Shown here: positions 10,801-17,201 of the stretch, piece by piece
Position numbering within the stretch: position 1 is the stretch's first letter
Layout: every line of letters starts with the position of its first letter
Source of the DNA: Kiritimatiellia bacterium
Lineage (GTDB): Bacteria > Verrucomicrobiota > Kiritimatiellia > RFP12 > UBA1067
DNA length: 64,000 nucleotides
Assembly (NCBI GenBank): GCA_017405115.1
Contig: JAFRBA010000118.1
Span: 119,876-183,875, forward strand
Direction: 5' to 3'
The notes under the pieces: generated by a model
What the model was told of the DNA's origin: nothing
The model's input: the letters and a program-made list of their open reading frames with translations, nothing else
The model's database searches: none
Position numbers and translations under genes: made by a program

Positions 10801-11457
10801 GCTGCAAATCTAGCCAATGCAGACGTCCGCTGTGACTCTTCGGCAGGAGGGAGAAAGTACATGATACCAGTCCCTGTAAAAGACCTAAAGAAGGTTAGTG
10901 GTATCATTCTTGCTTTGGACAAGGCCGCATACGTTACGCTCAATAGGACTGGGAAGAAGGGATATGTCCCAACAACGATAGCGGAGAAGATCGCAAAGGT
11001 TCTGAAGAGCGCACCTGAACTACTGACCGACACGTGGAAACGTTGGCTTGAACTGTACGAGAACATCGAGAATGTTGTATGGGAGAGAGTTGAGTCGTTC
11101 ACTAACACTGGCATGTTTGAGGACGGATTCGATCTGACTGTTCCTGGATACGAGACGTTCATGAACTCAGAGGGTATAATCTTATCCAATACCGTCAACC
11201 TTCATGTGCCTGCAAGCGAGAAGGCGGCAAAACAGGCTTTTGAGAAGATGCTTCCGTCCAAGAACCTGTTCAGCCTCACGGACATGAAGTCGGTTCGGTA
11301 CAAGCCTGAGAAGGAGCAGATCTCCGGGCTGTGGGCCCTTACGCGGGGCAGGACGAGGAAGCCTACAAGGTACTTTTCGAGCAAGGCGGAGGCGATCGCT
11401 GCGTACAGGAACGGCGAGATAGGGCCGAACGATCCGATTGAGATAAAGGAGGGTTGA
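4885..11457 (+). CDS. InPase-domain / RNA polymerase beta - beta' N-terminal half fusion, intein-containing precursor
   Basis: A 2190-residue precursor. Residues about 41-171 match the phage inorganic-pyrophosphatase-like InPase domain of polyvalent proteins (TDGDPVDIYL, KFDEHKVMYGFDS). Residues about 200-1225 are RNA polymerase beta: NGNEYTVISQARLSPG (~315), the EGGISSPDLV / GPESFGIGIDVRA region, YEDAIVISE (~842), KIGDKLAPEHSLKGVV and the C-terminal GYAYIKAFHHLAEKKYSAR region. Beta' follows: MFDLGKTGGMGGNRW, SRVPVLPPMFRPV, SVGRSVTI, RAPTWHKFNILAF (~1535) and the Mg-binding loop NMDHDGD with all three Asp residues (equivalent to NADFDGD). An intein (residues 1576-2102) interrupts the protein right after this loop. 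The remaining beta' ends 88 residues later, near the cyanobacterial/plastid rpoC1-rpoC2 type break. The rest of beta' is encoded at 60856. The spliced product would have 1663 residues. Confidence 0.93.
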   Translation: MTLTEAITNMFSKRASSPAQRAVDAGAPNAAEDPTEGQKRVGNYRKVHLSIDGFSVSIENPKGSYRSGTTPDGVKWRNMLACDYGDIRGTEGTDGDPVDIYLSDHPDKGAVFVIDQIDPKTKKFDEHKVMYGFDSVEDAKKTYLACYQKGWGGLGWITPVTKAEFRKWIDSSGRKTKPFHEYASVKPIVDPIKVKAAAAKDDDDGLPPGVKIRSFIDAPATRTAIMDNVLEAVKNRFPIEDDDVRLELKDVKYEGPTSYTLEQQKQALLGNRRLGCSIAGTWRLTDKKTGQVLDERRDGIIRVPYYTDRGTIINNGNEYTVISQARLSPGVYVRRKQNGELESQFNVANGLGFRIGLNKETGALNMSVGQGHVPLYPILRAMGVSDEDIRKSWGNEVTTVNAGKFDPRAIEKVYARYAGRKADPNLPPTEKAKFVSEALAGSGLDPDVVVRTLGLENVTGVTGQVMLRAAQKLLNINRGAEDPDERDNPRFSRYYGVEDMMRERIDKDAGRLTKSMLFRAKRDRSLARIGRNALAPYLDTFLSGSGLAMPGEEANPLSILTQQSRITRLGEGGISSPDLVTPEARNVQGDYLGYVDFISGPESFGIGIDVRAALGTMKGSDHRLYNKMMDLRTGKTRYVALDDAASHTVAFPGQDPKAPRLYAMRKGVPTMVPRDEVDYMVPGFGNTVSMGINMTPMPTAVQTNRMFYSSKFWDQYLPQKEGEVPLVDSLMDDGKTTYSEFYGRKVGCLTAPFAGTVIKANDKEIVVKGKDGQTHTASLVKGLPFNRMTSITYNSRVKKGDVVDEGSILANSNFTDAKTGAMNIGRNLKVAVLPAPEGVSSYEDAIVISESAAKKLATSRTYGYEQDTKEGVKVSRNKYLAAFPKAYTKAQADTIDDNGVVKVGTVLHRDDPMILAIGPKMLSAEDAQLGKLSSVLRNALTDKSQKWEHDWPGVVTDVVAGPHGVKVLVNSDPPVKIGDKLAPEHSLKGVVGGIIPDDKMPRDATTNEPYDMLMNPMGFLSRVAPAQIMLMNLAKIAKKTGQQIRLPQNPPPEGWLEWTEQKMKEAGVSPTADVFDPQTGRTIKNVGDGYAYIKAFHHLAEKKYSARGVEGAYTQDEQPAKGGVEGAKRISGFDNLALLSHGATEVIKDSMTTRGQMNDEYWRRYRLGLPVEEPGVPFIYKKFINTLKAGGVNVVEKGDVTSIMPQTDADIDELAQGRVLETSQMVDSDFQPVKGGMFDLGKTGGMGGNRWSMITLPEAVPNPMMEDPVRRVLGLTAKKMEAILSGREELNGKTGGDAIKDALSKINVDAEIEKARAEIKNRRGSQRDNAIKVLGYLKAAKEMGKKPEEWMISRVPVLPPMFRPVAKMGDVALVPDMNELYKDLIEMKDNYEALAKELPASALADERLAVYGAVKAAYGLGDPITAEGRAKNLKGAIRQIIGTVPKFGMFQSKVISKTQDSVGRSVTIPDKNLDMDQIGIPEDMAWEMYKPHVERKLIQRGYSPVMAKDMLEKRTPTARHLLEDAMEERPVLMDRAPTWHKFNILAFHPHIVEGRSIHVCPLIDSGYNMDHDGDECRSPYITTLIDDNFFNTLAIDDDTDECYNPCITKQVIKDRAMRKDSVVVNGNLVKGTVVSLRWDEFPHYDNPTLNNHPNANFYLVPEGIFVRAYDEITGNTIWAPVKYWSHHGVNQKLEIITVNLSSGRQILTDDDPRGVYGIDPETMEFGRWRPSESIGKFVPRCIKDDSVTNVVEKVSRSEYSGGRLAGDMSVDRESGWFLGAMIGDGWNTIDKGKSVNVCFCYDKNYNDIGNRFKKTLCHALYDDNDATFGIVSHEAAKEPNRYGDCITIRHASCAAGEFIDNVIGHGAENKHLPPFWQNTSKEFRLGLFEGLMDTDGTVSLTKAKIKKNRQLVCNYTSVSMTLATEVQYLCRTLGIDSKLTTQKTPAGGKCWQVSISTKNLKSLGLKLYSPKKAANLANADVRCDSSAGGRKYMIPVPVKDLKKVSGIILALDKAAYVTLNRTGKKGYVPTTIAEKIAKVLKSAPELLTDTWKRWLELYENIENVVWERVESFTNTGMFEDGFDLTVPGYETFMNSEGIILSNTVNLHVPASEKAAKQAFEKMLPSKNLFSLTDMKSVRYKPEKEQISGLWALTRGRTRKPTRYFSSKAEAIAAYRNGEIGPNDPIEIKEG
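9610..11190 (+). mobile_element. LAGLIDADG-type intein in the beta' NADFDGD active-site loop
   Basis: A 527-residue in-frame insertion (precursor residues 1576-2102). It starts at a Cys after NMDHDGDE and ends at GFDLTVPGYETF...GIILSN, followed by Thr as the +1 residue. Block F/G spacing is typical. Two dodecapeptide motifs mark a LAGLIDADG homing endonuclease: GWFLGAMIGDGW and LFEGLMDTDGTV. The expected block B T-x-x-H is TDDD, and the penultimate His is Ser, so two splicing-assisting His residues look replaced. After excision the flanks read DGDE-TVNLHVP, which matches beta' but is one residue longer than many DGDxxxVHVP sequences; the N-boundary could therefore be off by one. The DNA is clearly more AT-rich than the surrounding beta domain. 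A group I intron is unlikely because the frame is open throughout and the protein has intein blocks. Confidence 0.85.
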
Positions 11458-11458
11458 A

Positions 11459-12487
11459 ATGGCAGCTTGGAAGGACTTCTATAAGAAGGCGCAGATGGAT
11501 TTCGGATGGCCGCAGGCAGCAGTAGCATTCTCGCCAAGTTCGAAACATAGAGAAGAACTTGCAGAATACTGGAAGCCTGGAGGCCGCGGAGAAACGGCAA
11601 ATAGGATGTCAGACGCTGCCGTGATGGAAGGCCTCTCGCAGGGCGTGCAGAACGCCATCCCCGGATTTATCGACACAATTGGGGCTATAGGAGGTGGCAT
11701 AGGAGGTGGTCTCGGAAGCTGGTATGGCGGAGGAAGTTTCACGGAAGGGTTCAAGGACGGCATGAGGCAGGGCGCCGAGGACATCAAGCCAGTATCGGAC
11801 AACATAAGGAGCTGGATCGACGCAATAGGCGGTAAGTCCGTAAATGATGCGATTAGGGGAGAATTCGACAGCGCCGCCGACCATTACTACAGGAACTTCG
11901 TCGGGCAGGACACGGACGAGCACGGACGTCCTTCTGATAATGCCGTAGGCTTCGCAAGGGACCTGAACTTGTTGTCGTCTGCAAGGGAAGGCGCCAAGAC
12001 GTTCGGTGAGTTCTGTGCGACCTGGCCGATGTTCGCAGTTCCTGCCAAAGGTGTGTTTAAGGCAATAGGAGCTACAGGAAAGGCCGTAGGAACAGGTGCA
12101 AGGGCGGCCGGTCAGGCCACTGGCGTCGCGAGGGCCGTAGCACCGGTCGCGAGGGCAGTTGCGACGAAGTCGGCTCCTATAGCAAAGGCCGTTGGTCCAG
12201 TCATTAGAGGTGCCGAGCGCGTCTTCGCCTCTCCAACACCGTATGCCGCAATGAGCGCGCATACTGCTGGAAGGAGCAGGAACCTGGGTCTCGACGGAGC
12301 CTTGGAAGAATACAGGATGAGAGCGGACGACAATGCGCGTTCCATAGAGGGCGAGATCGACGCGATTCAGTCTCCATTTCTTCCGGCCTCGCAAAAGTGG
12401 GAGCACTGGAACAAGTACAGGGACCTGACAGGAAAGACGAATGTCGGTGGGTTCATACCGATGTGGAGGCAGGTCATCGCAAAGTAG
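11459..12487 (+). CDS. predicted internal virion protein, Gly/Ala-rich
   Basis: A 342-residue protein starting 1 base after the RNA polymerase stop, with AAGGAGG inside the end of that gene. The N-terminus is short and amphipathic (AAWKDFYKKAQ), followed by a Gly-rich segment (IGAIGGGIGGGLGSWYGGG). A long Ala/Val/Gly stretch lies at about 198-260 (repeats of ARAVAPVARAV type). These are membrane-active or zipper-like elements often found in phage ejection proteins. No enzyme motif was recognised. Being directly coupled to the polymerase gene, it may be packaged or made with it. Confidence 0.6.
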   Translation: MAAWKDFYKKAQMDFGWPQAAVAFSPSSKHREELAEYWKPGGRGETANRMSDAAVMEGLSQGVQNAIPGFIDTIGAIGGGIGGGLGSWYGGGSFTEGFKDGMRQGAEDIKPVSDNIRSWIDAIGGKSVNDAIRGEFDSAADHYYRNFVGQDTDEHGRPSDNAVGFARDLNLLSSAREGAKTFGEFCATWPMFAVPAKGVFKAIGATGKAVGTGARAAGQATGVARAVAPVARAVATKSAPIAKAVGPVIRGAERVFASPTPYAAMSAHTAGRSRNLGLDGALEEYRMRADDNARSIEGEIDAIQSPFLPASQKWEHWNKYRDLTGKTNVGGFIPMWRQVIAK

Positions 12488-12495
12488 TCTTTCGA

Positions 12496-12524
12496 TTGCG
12501 GACAATTGTCAAATACGATATAAT
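12496..12524 (+). promoter_or_regulatory. sigma70-like promoter TTGCGG-17-TATAAT
   Basis: The -35 TTGCGG (12496-12501) and the -10 TATAAT (12519-12524) are separated by 17 bases. The element lies in the gap between the genes at 11459 and 12570, 45 bases before the next start codon. It lacks the extended TG found at most other sites. Confidence 0.65.
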
Positions 12525-12569
12525 TGTGAAGAAAGAAAACACTTCGATTCTGGAGGTTCTCAACGGCCT

Positions 12570-14009
12570 ATGATCAAGGAAAAACTGATGAAAGCGCTCA
12601 AGACCGCTGCCGCCGACTATAACGGCGGCATGAGCGCAAACATGGCGGTTACGTGCGCTGCTGAGGCTTGGGACTTCAACGAAAAGCAGGCAGAGAGACT
12701 TGTCGAGATGTTCAATACGCTCGCAGCGCTCAACAAGGAGAAGGACGCAAGCGATCCAACTGGTTCGTGCGAGCTTGCCAGCAAGGAAGACGTGATCAGG
12801 AAGCTTTTCGGTGAATGCGGCGTGCAGAAGGCCGCTTCCGTTCCGATGGTGGCCGACTACTCGTTCTACGGTACGTCTCCTGAAAAGACGAACGAGACGA
12901 TTGAGGCGAGAGCCGCAGGAGTCAATTCTGTCGTAAAGGCCGCTTCCGCGCCGGATGACGCAGAGCCTGACGAGCTGAAGGTCTCGCAGCGGAGCCTGTA
13001 CAAGATCATATCCGGCAAAATCGACATGCTCAAGTCGGCCGCGTCCGCAGCAGACGACGTCGTGCGGAACCTTCGGATCGAGATCGAAAGAGGGGCGATA
13101 AAGATCGCGAAGGCCATCGAGTCCCCTTACGCAGATCCGGACCTGGCAGACATGTTCAAGGCCGCGTGCGAACACGAGAAGGCAGTTTCGAGCGTGTCCG
13201 AGTACAGCACGAAGGTCGCCGAGTCGACCGGCGGCAGGTTCTCGAAAATGAACGTGTTCGACTCGTCAAAGGTGGAAGACCTGCTCAAGACCGCTGAGGA
13301 GGTCGAGTCCAACATCGACGCGATACCGGAGTACGAGAGGAAGCGAGACTTCTACATGTCAAAGGCCGCCGAGGCCGAGAACGAGATGCTCGACGCCGTC
13401 GGGCTTCTCAATGGCGGAAAGAAGGAGACTGTCGCCGACATGTTCCGAGGAGTCGCAAAGCAGGCTTCTCCGAAGGAACCTGAAGACGACCCCGTCGCGG
13501 GATCTTCGGTTTCAGGTGACGACGCCGGCGTCTGCGTCAAGATCGCGAAGATGCTGAGGGAGTCCGGGGTGGACTCAGAAGCCGTTGCAAGGCTTGCAGA
13601 GGACCTCGAGAAGGACGCGGCGATCAATCTTGGCATGGCCATACCAATGCCTAAGTTCGACGAGTCTATCGAGGCCCTGAGGAAGGGCCAGGGGATCGAC
13701 AACGAGCGCAAGCGCATCATGAACGTCAGGAGGTCGATCATACTGGCCGACCTCATGTCGAACGACCCGATCATCCGTGATGCGGATCCGAACGTCGTCA
13801 CCGAGGCGTACAAGACGATGGTCATGACATCTCCTCGCGTCTCGCTCGACAAGGCTCAGGTCAGGTCGTTCCTAAGAAGCTCTGTAAATTCCGTAGCGAT
13901 ATCCCCGAACGATGCGAAGGTGATAGCCGACGTGGATAAAGGAGTCTCGCTCGCGAACGTCGACAGGCTCACGCACATGGACAGCTCGATCAAGGATTCA
14001 AACGTCTGA
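12570..14009 (+). CDS. hypothetical virion-associated helical protein
   Basis: A 479-residue protein. ATG 12570 is preceded by GGAGG (12552-12556). A possible upstream in-frame extension would overlap the previous gene and the promoter, and was rejected. The protein is Ala/Lys/Glu/Asp-rich and mostly helical, with several K-[ST]-A-A-S tracts (QKAASVPM, VKAASAPDD, LKSAASAAD) that could be flexible joints or protease sites. No membrane segment or enzyme motif is seen. It lies upstream of the prohead protease, where scaffold or inner-core components are common. Confidence 0.6.
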   Translation: MIKEKLMKALKTAAADYNGGMSANMAVTCAAEAWDFNEKQAERLVEMFNTLAALNKEKDASDPTGSCELASKEDVIRKLFGECGVQKAASVPMVADYSFYGTSPEKTNETIEARAAGVNSVVKAASAPDDAEPDELKVSQRSLYKIISGKIDMLKSAASAADDVVRNLRIEIERGAIKIAKAIESPYADPDLADMFKAACEHEKAVSSVSEYSTKVAESTGGRFSKMNVFDSSKVEDLLKTAEEVESNIDAIPEYERKRDFYMSKAAEAENEMLDAVGLLNGGKKETVADMFRGVAKQASPKEPEDDPVAGSSVSGDDAGVCVKIAKMLRESGVDSEAVARLAEDLEKDAAINLGMAIPMPKFDESIEALRKGQGIDNERKRIMNVRRSIILADLMSNDPIIRDADPNVVTEAYKTMVMTSPRVSLDKAQVRSFLRSSVNSVAISPNDAKVIADVDKGVSLANVDRLTHMDSSIKDSNV

Positions 14010-14022
14010 CGGAGGCCGCAGG

Positions 14023-14400
14023 ATGAAGATCAGGATTTTCGAGAACATGGACGACGCGGTGTTCCGCATCGTCGTCAACACGGAGGACTTCAGTCAGGAC
14101 GACATGAGGCTTATGTGCCAGTACGGCGAGCCGGAGATCGACTGCGGAGGCACAGTGTCCTACACGTACGACGAGGCACAGAAGACCAAGGAGTTCGGGC
14201 ACCAGATGATACGCGTCCTGCACGGATTCCCGTTCGCGTTCGGGTTTGACTCGAGGGACTACGAGGGAGGGTGTAGCGAGGCGATCGCAGTCGGAGAGGC
14301 CTGGAAGACTGCGTTGAAGCAGCAGATCGCAGAAGTTATGTCCGCGCTCAGGCTGAAGGCTCGTTCGCTTCCGACCGAAGAGGTTTTCGACAACATTTAA
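14023..14400 (+). CDS. hypothetical protein, 125 aa
   Basis: A small acidic protein starting at ATG 14023, 13 bases after the previous stop, with a GGAGG upstream. It has no membrane segment and looks like a compact alpha/beta fold with a helical C-terminal segment (AWKTALKQQIAEVMSALRLKA). Two Cys residues are too far apart to suggest a metal site. I do not recognise it. It sits between two predicted head-associated genes. Confidence 0.6.
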   Translation: MKIRIFENMDDAVFRIVVNTEDFSQDDMRLMCQYGEPEIDCGGTVSYTYDEAQKTKEFGHQMIRVLHGFPFAFGFDSRDYEGGCSEAIAVGEAWKTALKQQIAEVMSALRLKARSLPTEEVFDNI

Positions 14401-14412
14401 GAAGGAGACGTC

Positions 14413-15573
14413 ATGTTCAAGAAGGCAAAAACCTATGTGACTTTCGACGGGAGACTCGTGAGGCCCGGAGAAAACTACGAAGTCACTGATTTCGATTCGA
14501 CAAAATTGAATCGAGACGTTCAGCGCAGTGAGGTCGCGGAGGCCGCGAAAGAAAAGGCCAAGGAGATCGTCAAGGAGGAGGAAAAGAGGAAAAAGGAGGA
14601 GTCCGGCGGGGACATGAAGAGCTGGCTCCCGTGGGCAACGGCCGGCGGAGCAGGACTCATCGGGCATTCGCTCGTCTCATCCCTGTTCGACGGAGATCCA
14701 GACTCCGACAGGAAGAACAAGTCGATCTGGTACAGGCTCCTCGCCACCTTGGCCCCAATAGCCGCAGGCGGAGCGAGTGCCTATGGCGGGTATCTTCTCG
14801 GAAAGAACCTGAACGGAGAAAAGACGGCACAGGCAAAACCGGCCGCCCCAGTCGCTCCAGGAGCTCAAGCCGCTCCGGCAGCCAAAGTCGCTCCTCAGCC
14901 AAAGGCGCCGCCTGTTCCAGTATTCGACCTTGACAAGGCCATGGAGGATTACGAGGGGTTCCCCATGACAAGGGCGATGGCAACAGGGCTCTCTGGACTC
15001 GCTACCTATGGCGGCGCAAGGTTCGGCCTTGACCAGTTCCTGAAATGGAAGGACGCACCTCAGACAATCCAGCCAGACCAGAGCGTAATCGATTCGGCAA
15101 ACAATAACATACAGGATTTGCAGAGGAGGCTTCAAGCATCAGAAGCCGAGTTGAGACGTCGTGCAGGCGTGAACAGGGACCTTGGCGATGTCGCAAGGGA
15201 GGCGGCCCAAGAGGCTGTGGATGCGGCAAGGACGTCTGGTGGGCGTAACGCGAGAGGCGCTGCAGTTGAACGGGCAAGAGCGCTTGACGAAATCGCAAAG
15301 GCGAACGCGGAGGGCGGCGCACCAGTCGAAGACGCTGCAACTCTAAGGGCCCAAATACAGGCAGAGCAGGCCAGGAAGGCTCCTGTCGCAAATCCAAACA
15401 AGCGCATTTACGGAAGAAGGGCCGGATATGGAGCAGGCATAGGTCTTGCAGGCCTCGTTGGCCTTGGAATTGGCGGAAATTCTATCGTTGACTATTACAA
15501 GACACAGAGAAAACTCGACAAGATCCAGCAAAATGTCGAGCTTCAGAGGGCGCTGATGGATCAGAGGAAGTAG
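14413..15573 (+). CDS. predicted internal virion protein with glycine zippers and coiled coil
   Basis: A 386-residue protein with ribosome site AAGGAG 8 bases upstream. Its N-terminus begins MFKKAKTY. A highly charged Lys/Glu helix (about 40-63) is followed by hydrophobic Gly/Ala segments (about 74-90 and 108-132, LATLAPIAAGGASAYGGYLLG), an Ala/Pro-rich linker (about 138-170), a predicted coiled coil (about 220-310) and a last hydrophobic Gly-rich segment (about 338-355). The mix of zippers and coiled coils resembles ejection or head-vertex proteins. No family was assigned. The prohead protease gene follows after 12 bases. Confidence 0.6.
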   Translation: MFKKAKTYVTFDGRLVRPGENYEVTDFDSTKLNRDVQRSEVAEAAKEKAKEIVKEEEKRKKEESGGDMKSWLPWATAGGAGLIGHSLVSSLFDGDPDSDRKNKSIWYRLLATLAPIAAGGASAYGGYLLGKNLNGEKTAQAKPAAPVAPGAQAAPAAKVAPQPKAPPVPVFDLDKAMEDYEGFPMTRAMATGLSGLATYGGARFGLDQFLKWKDAPQTIQPDQSVIDSANNNIQDLQRRLQASEAELRRRAGVNRDLGDVAREAAQEAVDAARTSGGRNARGAAVERARALDEIAKANAEGGAPVEDAATLRAQIQAEQARKAPVANPNKRIYGRRAGYGAGIGLAGLVGLGIGGNSIVDYYKTQRKLDKIQQNVELQRALMDQRK

Positions 15574-15585
15574 AGGGACCGGAAC

Positions 15586-17043
15586 ATGTCGATGATAAAG
15601 GTCACATACTCGTCCGACATCAGCTCGACCGTAGGGGTCGGTGGAGAGGTCGTCAAGTCCGCTTCCGAGCTCGGAAAGCAGGCCTCGACCATATTCCACA
15701 TGGAGTACGAGGAGATGAAGCCGCCGAAGGGCATGACCGGAATCCACCTCGTAGCCCTCGGCGACTCGGATGCCTACCCGATGAACAGAAACGGCGACCT
15801 GTTCACGAAGAAGGCCTGCGAGACGTACTATCCCACGTTCGTCAAGCACGGCCATGTGTTCGAGCATCACCGCAACAAGGATCCGAAAAAAGCCATCGGC
15901 CAGATCAAGGCTGCGGCGTACAATCCGGACATGCACCGGATCGAACTCTACATCTGGGCCGACAACGAGAAGGCGCACGACCACCTTGAAAGGCTCGAGA
16001 AGACCGGTGAGGTCAGCTTCAGCATGGCTTGTACTGTTCCAAACGACCGTTGCAGCGTCTGTAATTCAATTCGTGAGCGTCCAGGCGGTCCTGGCGAGTG
16101 CGACCACATCAAGTGGGAGCTCGGGAAGATCGCAGAAGACGGCACTCAGATCGGGACGTACAACGACCATCCGAAGTGGTTTGACATCTCGTTCGTCGGA
16201 CGTCCGGCAGACCGCATCGCATGGAATCTGAAGGTTGCATCCGGAATGCCAGAGGATCTTACGATCAACAGCTCCGTAAAGCAGGCTCAGGTAGAGGGCT
16301 ACACGCTCCCGGACGATCTTGCGATCGAGTCTGACAGGGCAAAGCGCAAGCTTGGCTTCATGAAGAAGCTTGCAGAGGCGTACGCGAAGTGCGAGTCGTG
16401 GCTGTCGGGAGAGACGAGGCCCGAAGGGAAGGACAAGTACCGCTTCGAGCTCAGGAAGCTTGCCGGCGCACGCGTGGACGACGATACCCTGTCACGCCTG
16501 CGCGAGTATGATCCTCATGTGGCATTCTCTGCCCTCGGAGACGCCGGCGTTGTCATGGACGCGCATTCGCTGTTCAAGTATGCGTTTGGCCCTGACTTCA
16601 AGATCGTCGAGGATTACGTTCCGCATGTCGAGAAGGCGGCTTCGTCTGTCATACGAGAGGCAGTTGACACTTCCTCCTGCGCGGATTTCTGCAACGATTC
16701 AAGGTTCGACGCCAGTCCCTCCTGGGATCCTCACCCCCCCGTCTCCCGAGGGCTGGCGTTCGACCTCTTAAAGTCCGCTGCTGCGAGGGGATTCGGGACT
16801 GACGACGCCGTGACGAGCGTACTGGAGGCGATGGCGTCCGGTTCAGAACCTTCGTTCGGTGCCCCTTCGCAGGTCAAGTCAGCCGGATCGGTTGACGAGT
16901 CGGTCGTGAGGAAGCTCGCGAGGAAGTACGCCATGTACAAGGTCGCAGCCCTGTGCGCCGTGATGGACGGGAAGTGCGGCATGTCGCTTGACGAGGACGA
17001 CGTCGTGTTCGTCTCAGCAGCACAGGACATAAGAGGAAATTGA
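15586..17043 (+). CDS. prohead maturation protease with C-terminal extension
   Basis: A 485-residue protein. The N-terminal ~215 residues match the caudoviral prohead protease pattern: GDSDAYPMNRNGDLF, then FEHHRN (His94/His95), IELYIWADNEKA, and a VSFSMAC serine segment (Ser144/Ser146). Together these suggest the His/Ser catalytic elements of a T4 gp21-like (herpes-fold) protease. A Cys cluster (149, 156, 159 and 172) near the Ser segment may bind zinc. The C-terminal ~270 residues are a helical extension ending with KLARKYAMYKVAA. The gene lies just upstream of the Ala-rich scaffold, decoration and capsid genes, the usual place. It would cleave scaffold and head proteins during capsid maturation. 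Confidence 0.82.
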   Translation: MSMIKVTYSSDISSTVGVGGEVVKSASELGKQASTIFHMEYEEMKPPKGMTGIHLVALGDSDAYPMNRNGDLFTKKACETYYPTFVKHGHVFEHHRNKDPKKAIGQIKAAAYNPDMHRIELYIWADNEKAHDHLERLEKTGEVSFSMACTVPNDRCSVCNSIRERPGGPGECDHIKWELGKIAEDGTQIGTYNDHPKWFDISFVGRPADRIAWNLKVASGMPEDLTINSSVKQAQVEGYTLPDDLAIESDRAKRKLGFMKKLAEAYAKCESWLSGETRPEGKDKYRFELRKLAGARVDDDTLSRLREYDPHVAFSALGDAGVVMDAHSLFKYAFGPDFKIVEDYVPHVEKAASSVIREAVDTSSCADFCNDSRFDASPSWDPHPPVSRGLAFDLLKSAAARGFGTDDAVTSVLEAMASGSEPSFGAPSQVKSAGSVDESVVRKLARKYAMYKVAALCAVMDGKCGMSLDEDDVVFVSAAQDIRGN

Positions 17044-17054
17044 GGTCTTTTGAC

Positions 17055-17201
17055 ATGGCGGAAGAAATTGTGTATCATTTATCTGTGTCAGCCAAGTTAG
17101 CCGAAAAGTACGCGATGTACAAGCCGGCGACCGACGGCGCAGGCAAGGAAAACGAAAAAAATCGACTAACAGACAAGGAGTCAAAATGGCAGTGGTTATG
17201 A
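17055..17201 (+). CDS. possible small protein sharing a KYAMYK motif with the prohead protease
   Basis: A 48-residue frame with ATG 17055, a TGAGG 10 bases upstream, and a stop inside the start of the next gene (16-base overlap). Its SAKLAEKYAMYKPA segment resembles the RKLARKYAMYKVAA segment near the C-terminus of the preceding protease. That supports either a real small gene or a remnant of a duplicated C-terminus. Local codon use is more AT-rich than its neighbours. Confidence 0.35.
   Translation: MAEEIVYHLSVSAKLAEKYAMYKPATDGAGKENEKNRLTDKESKWQWL

Noticed and set aside
9610..11190. Group I intron in the RNA polymerase gene
   Set aside because: The insertion is in frame throughout and its protein carries intein blocks F/G and LAGLIDADG motifs, so protein splicing is the simpler explanation.
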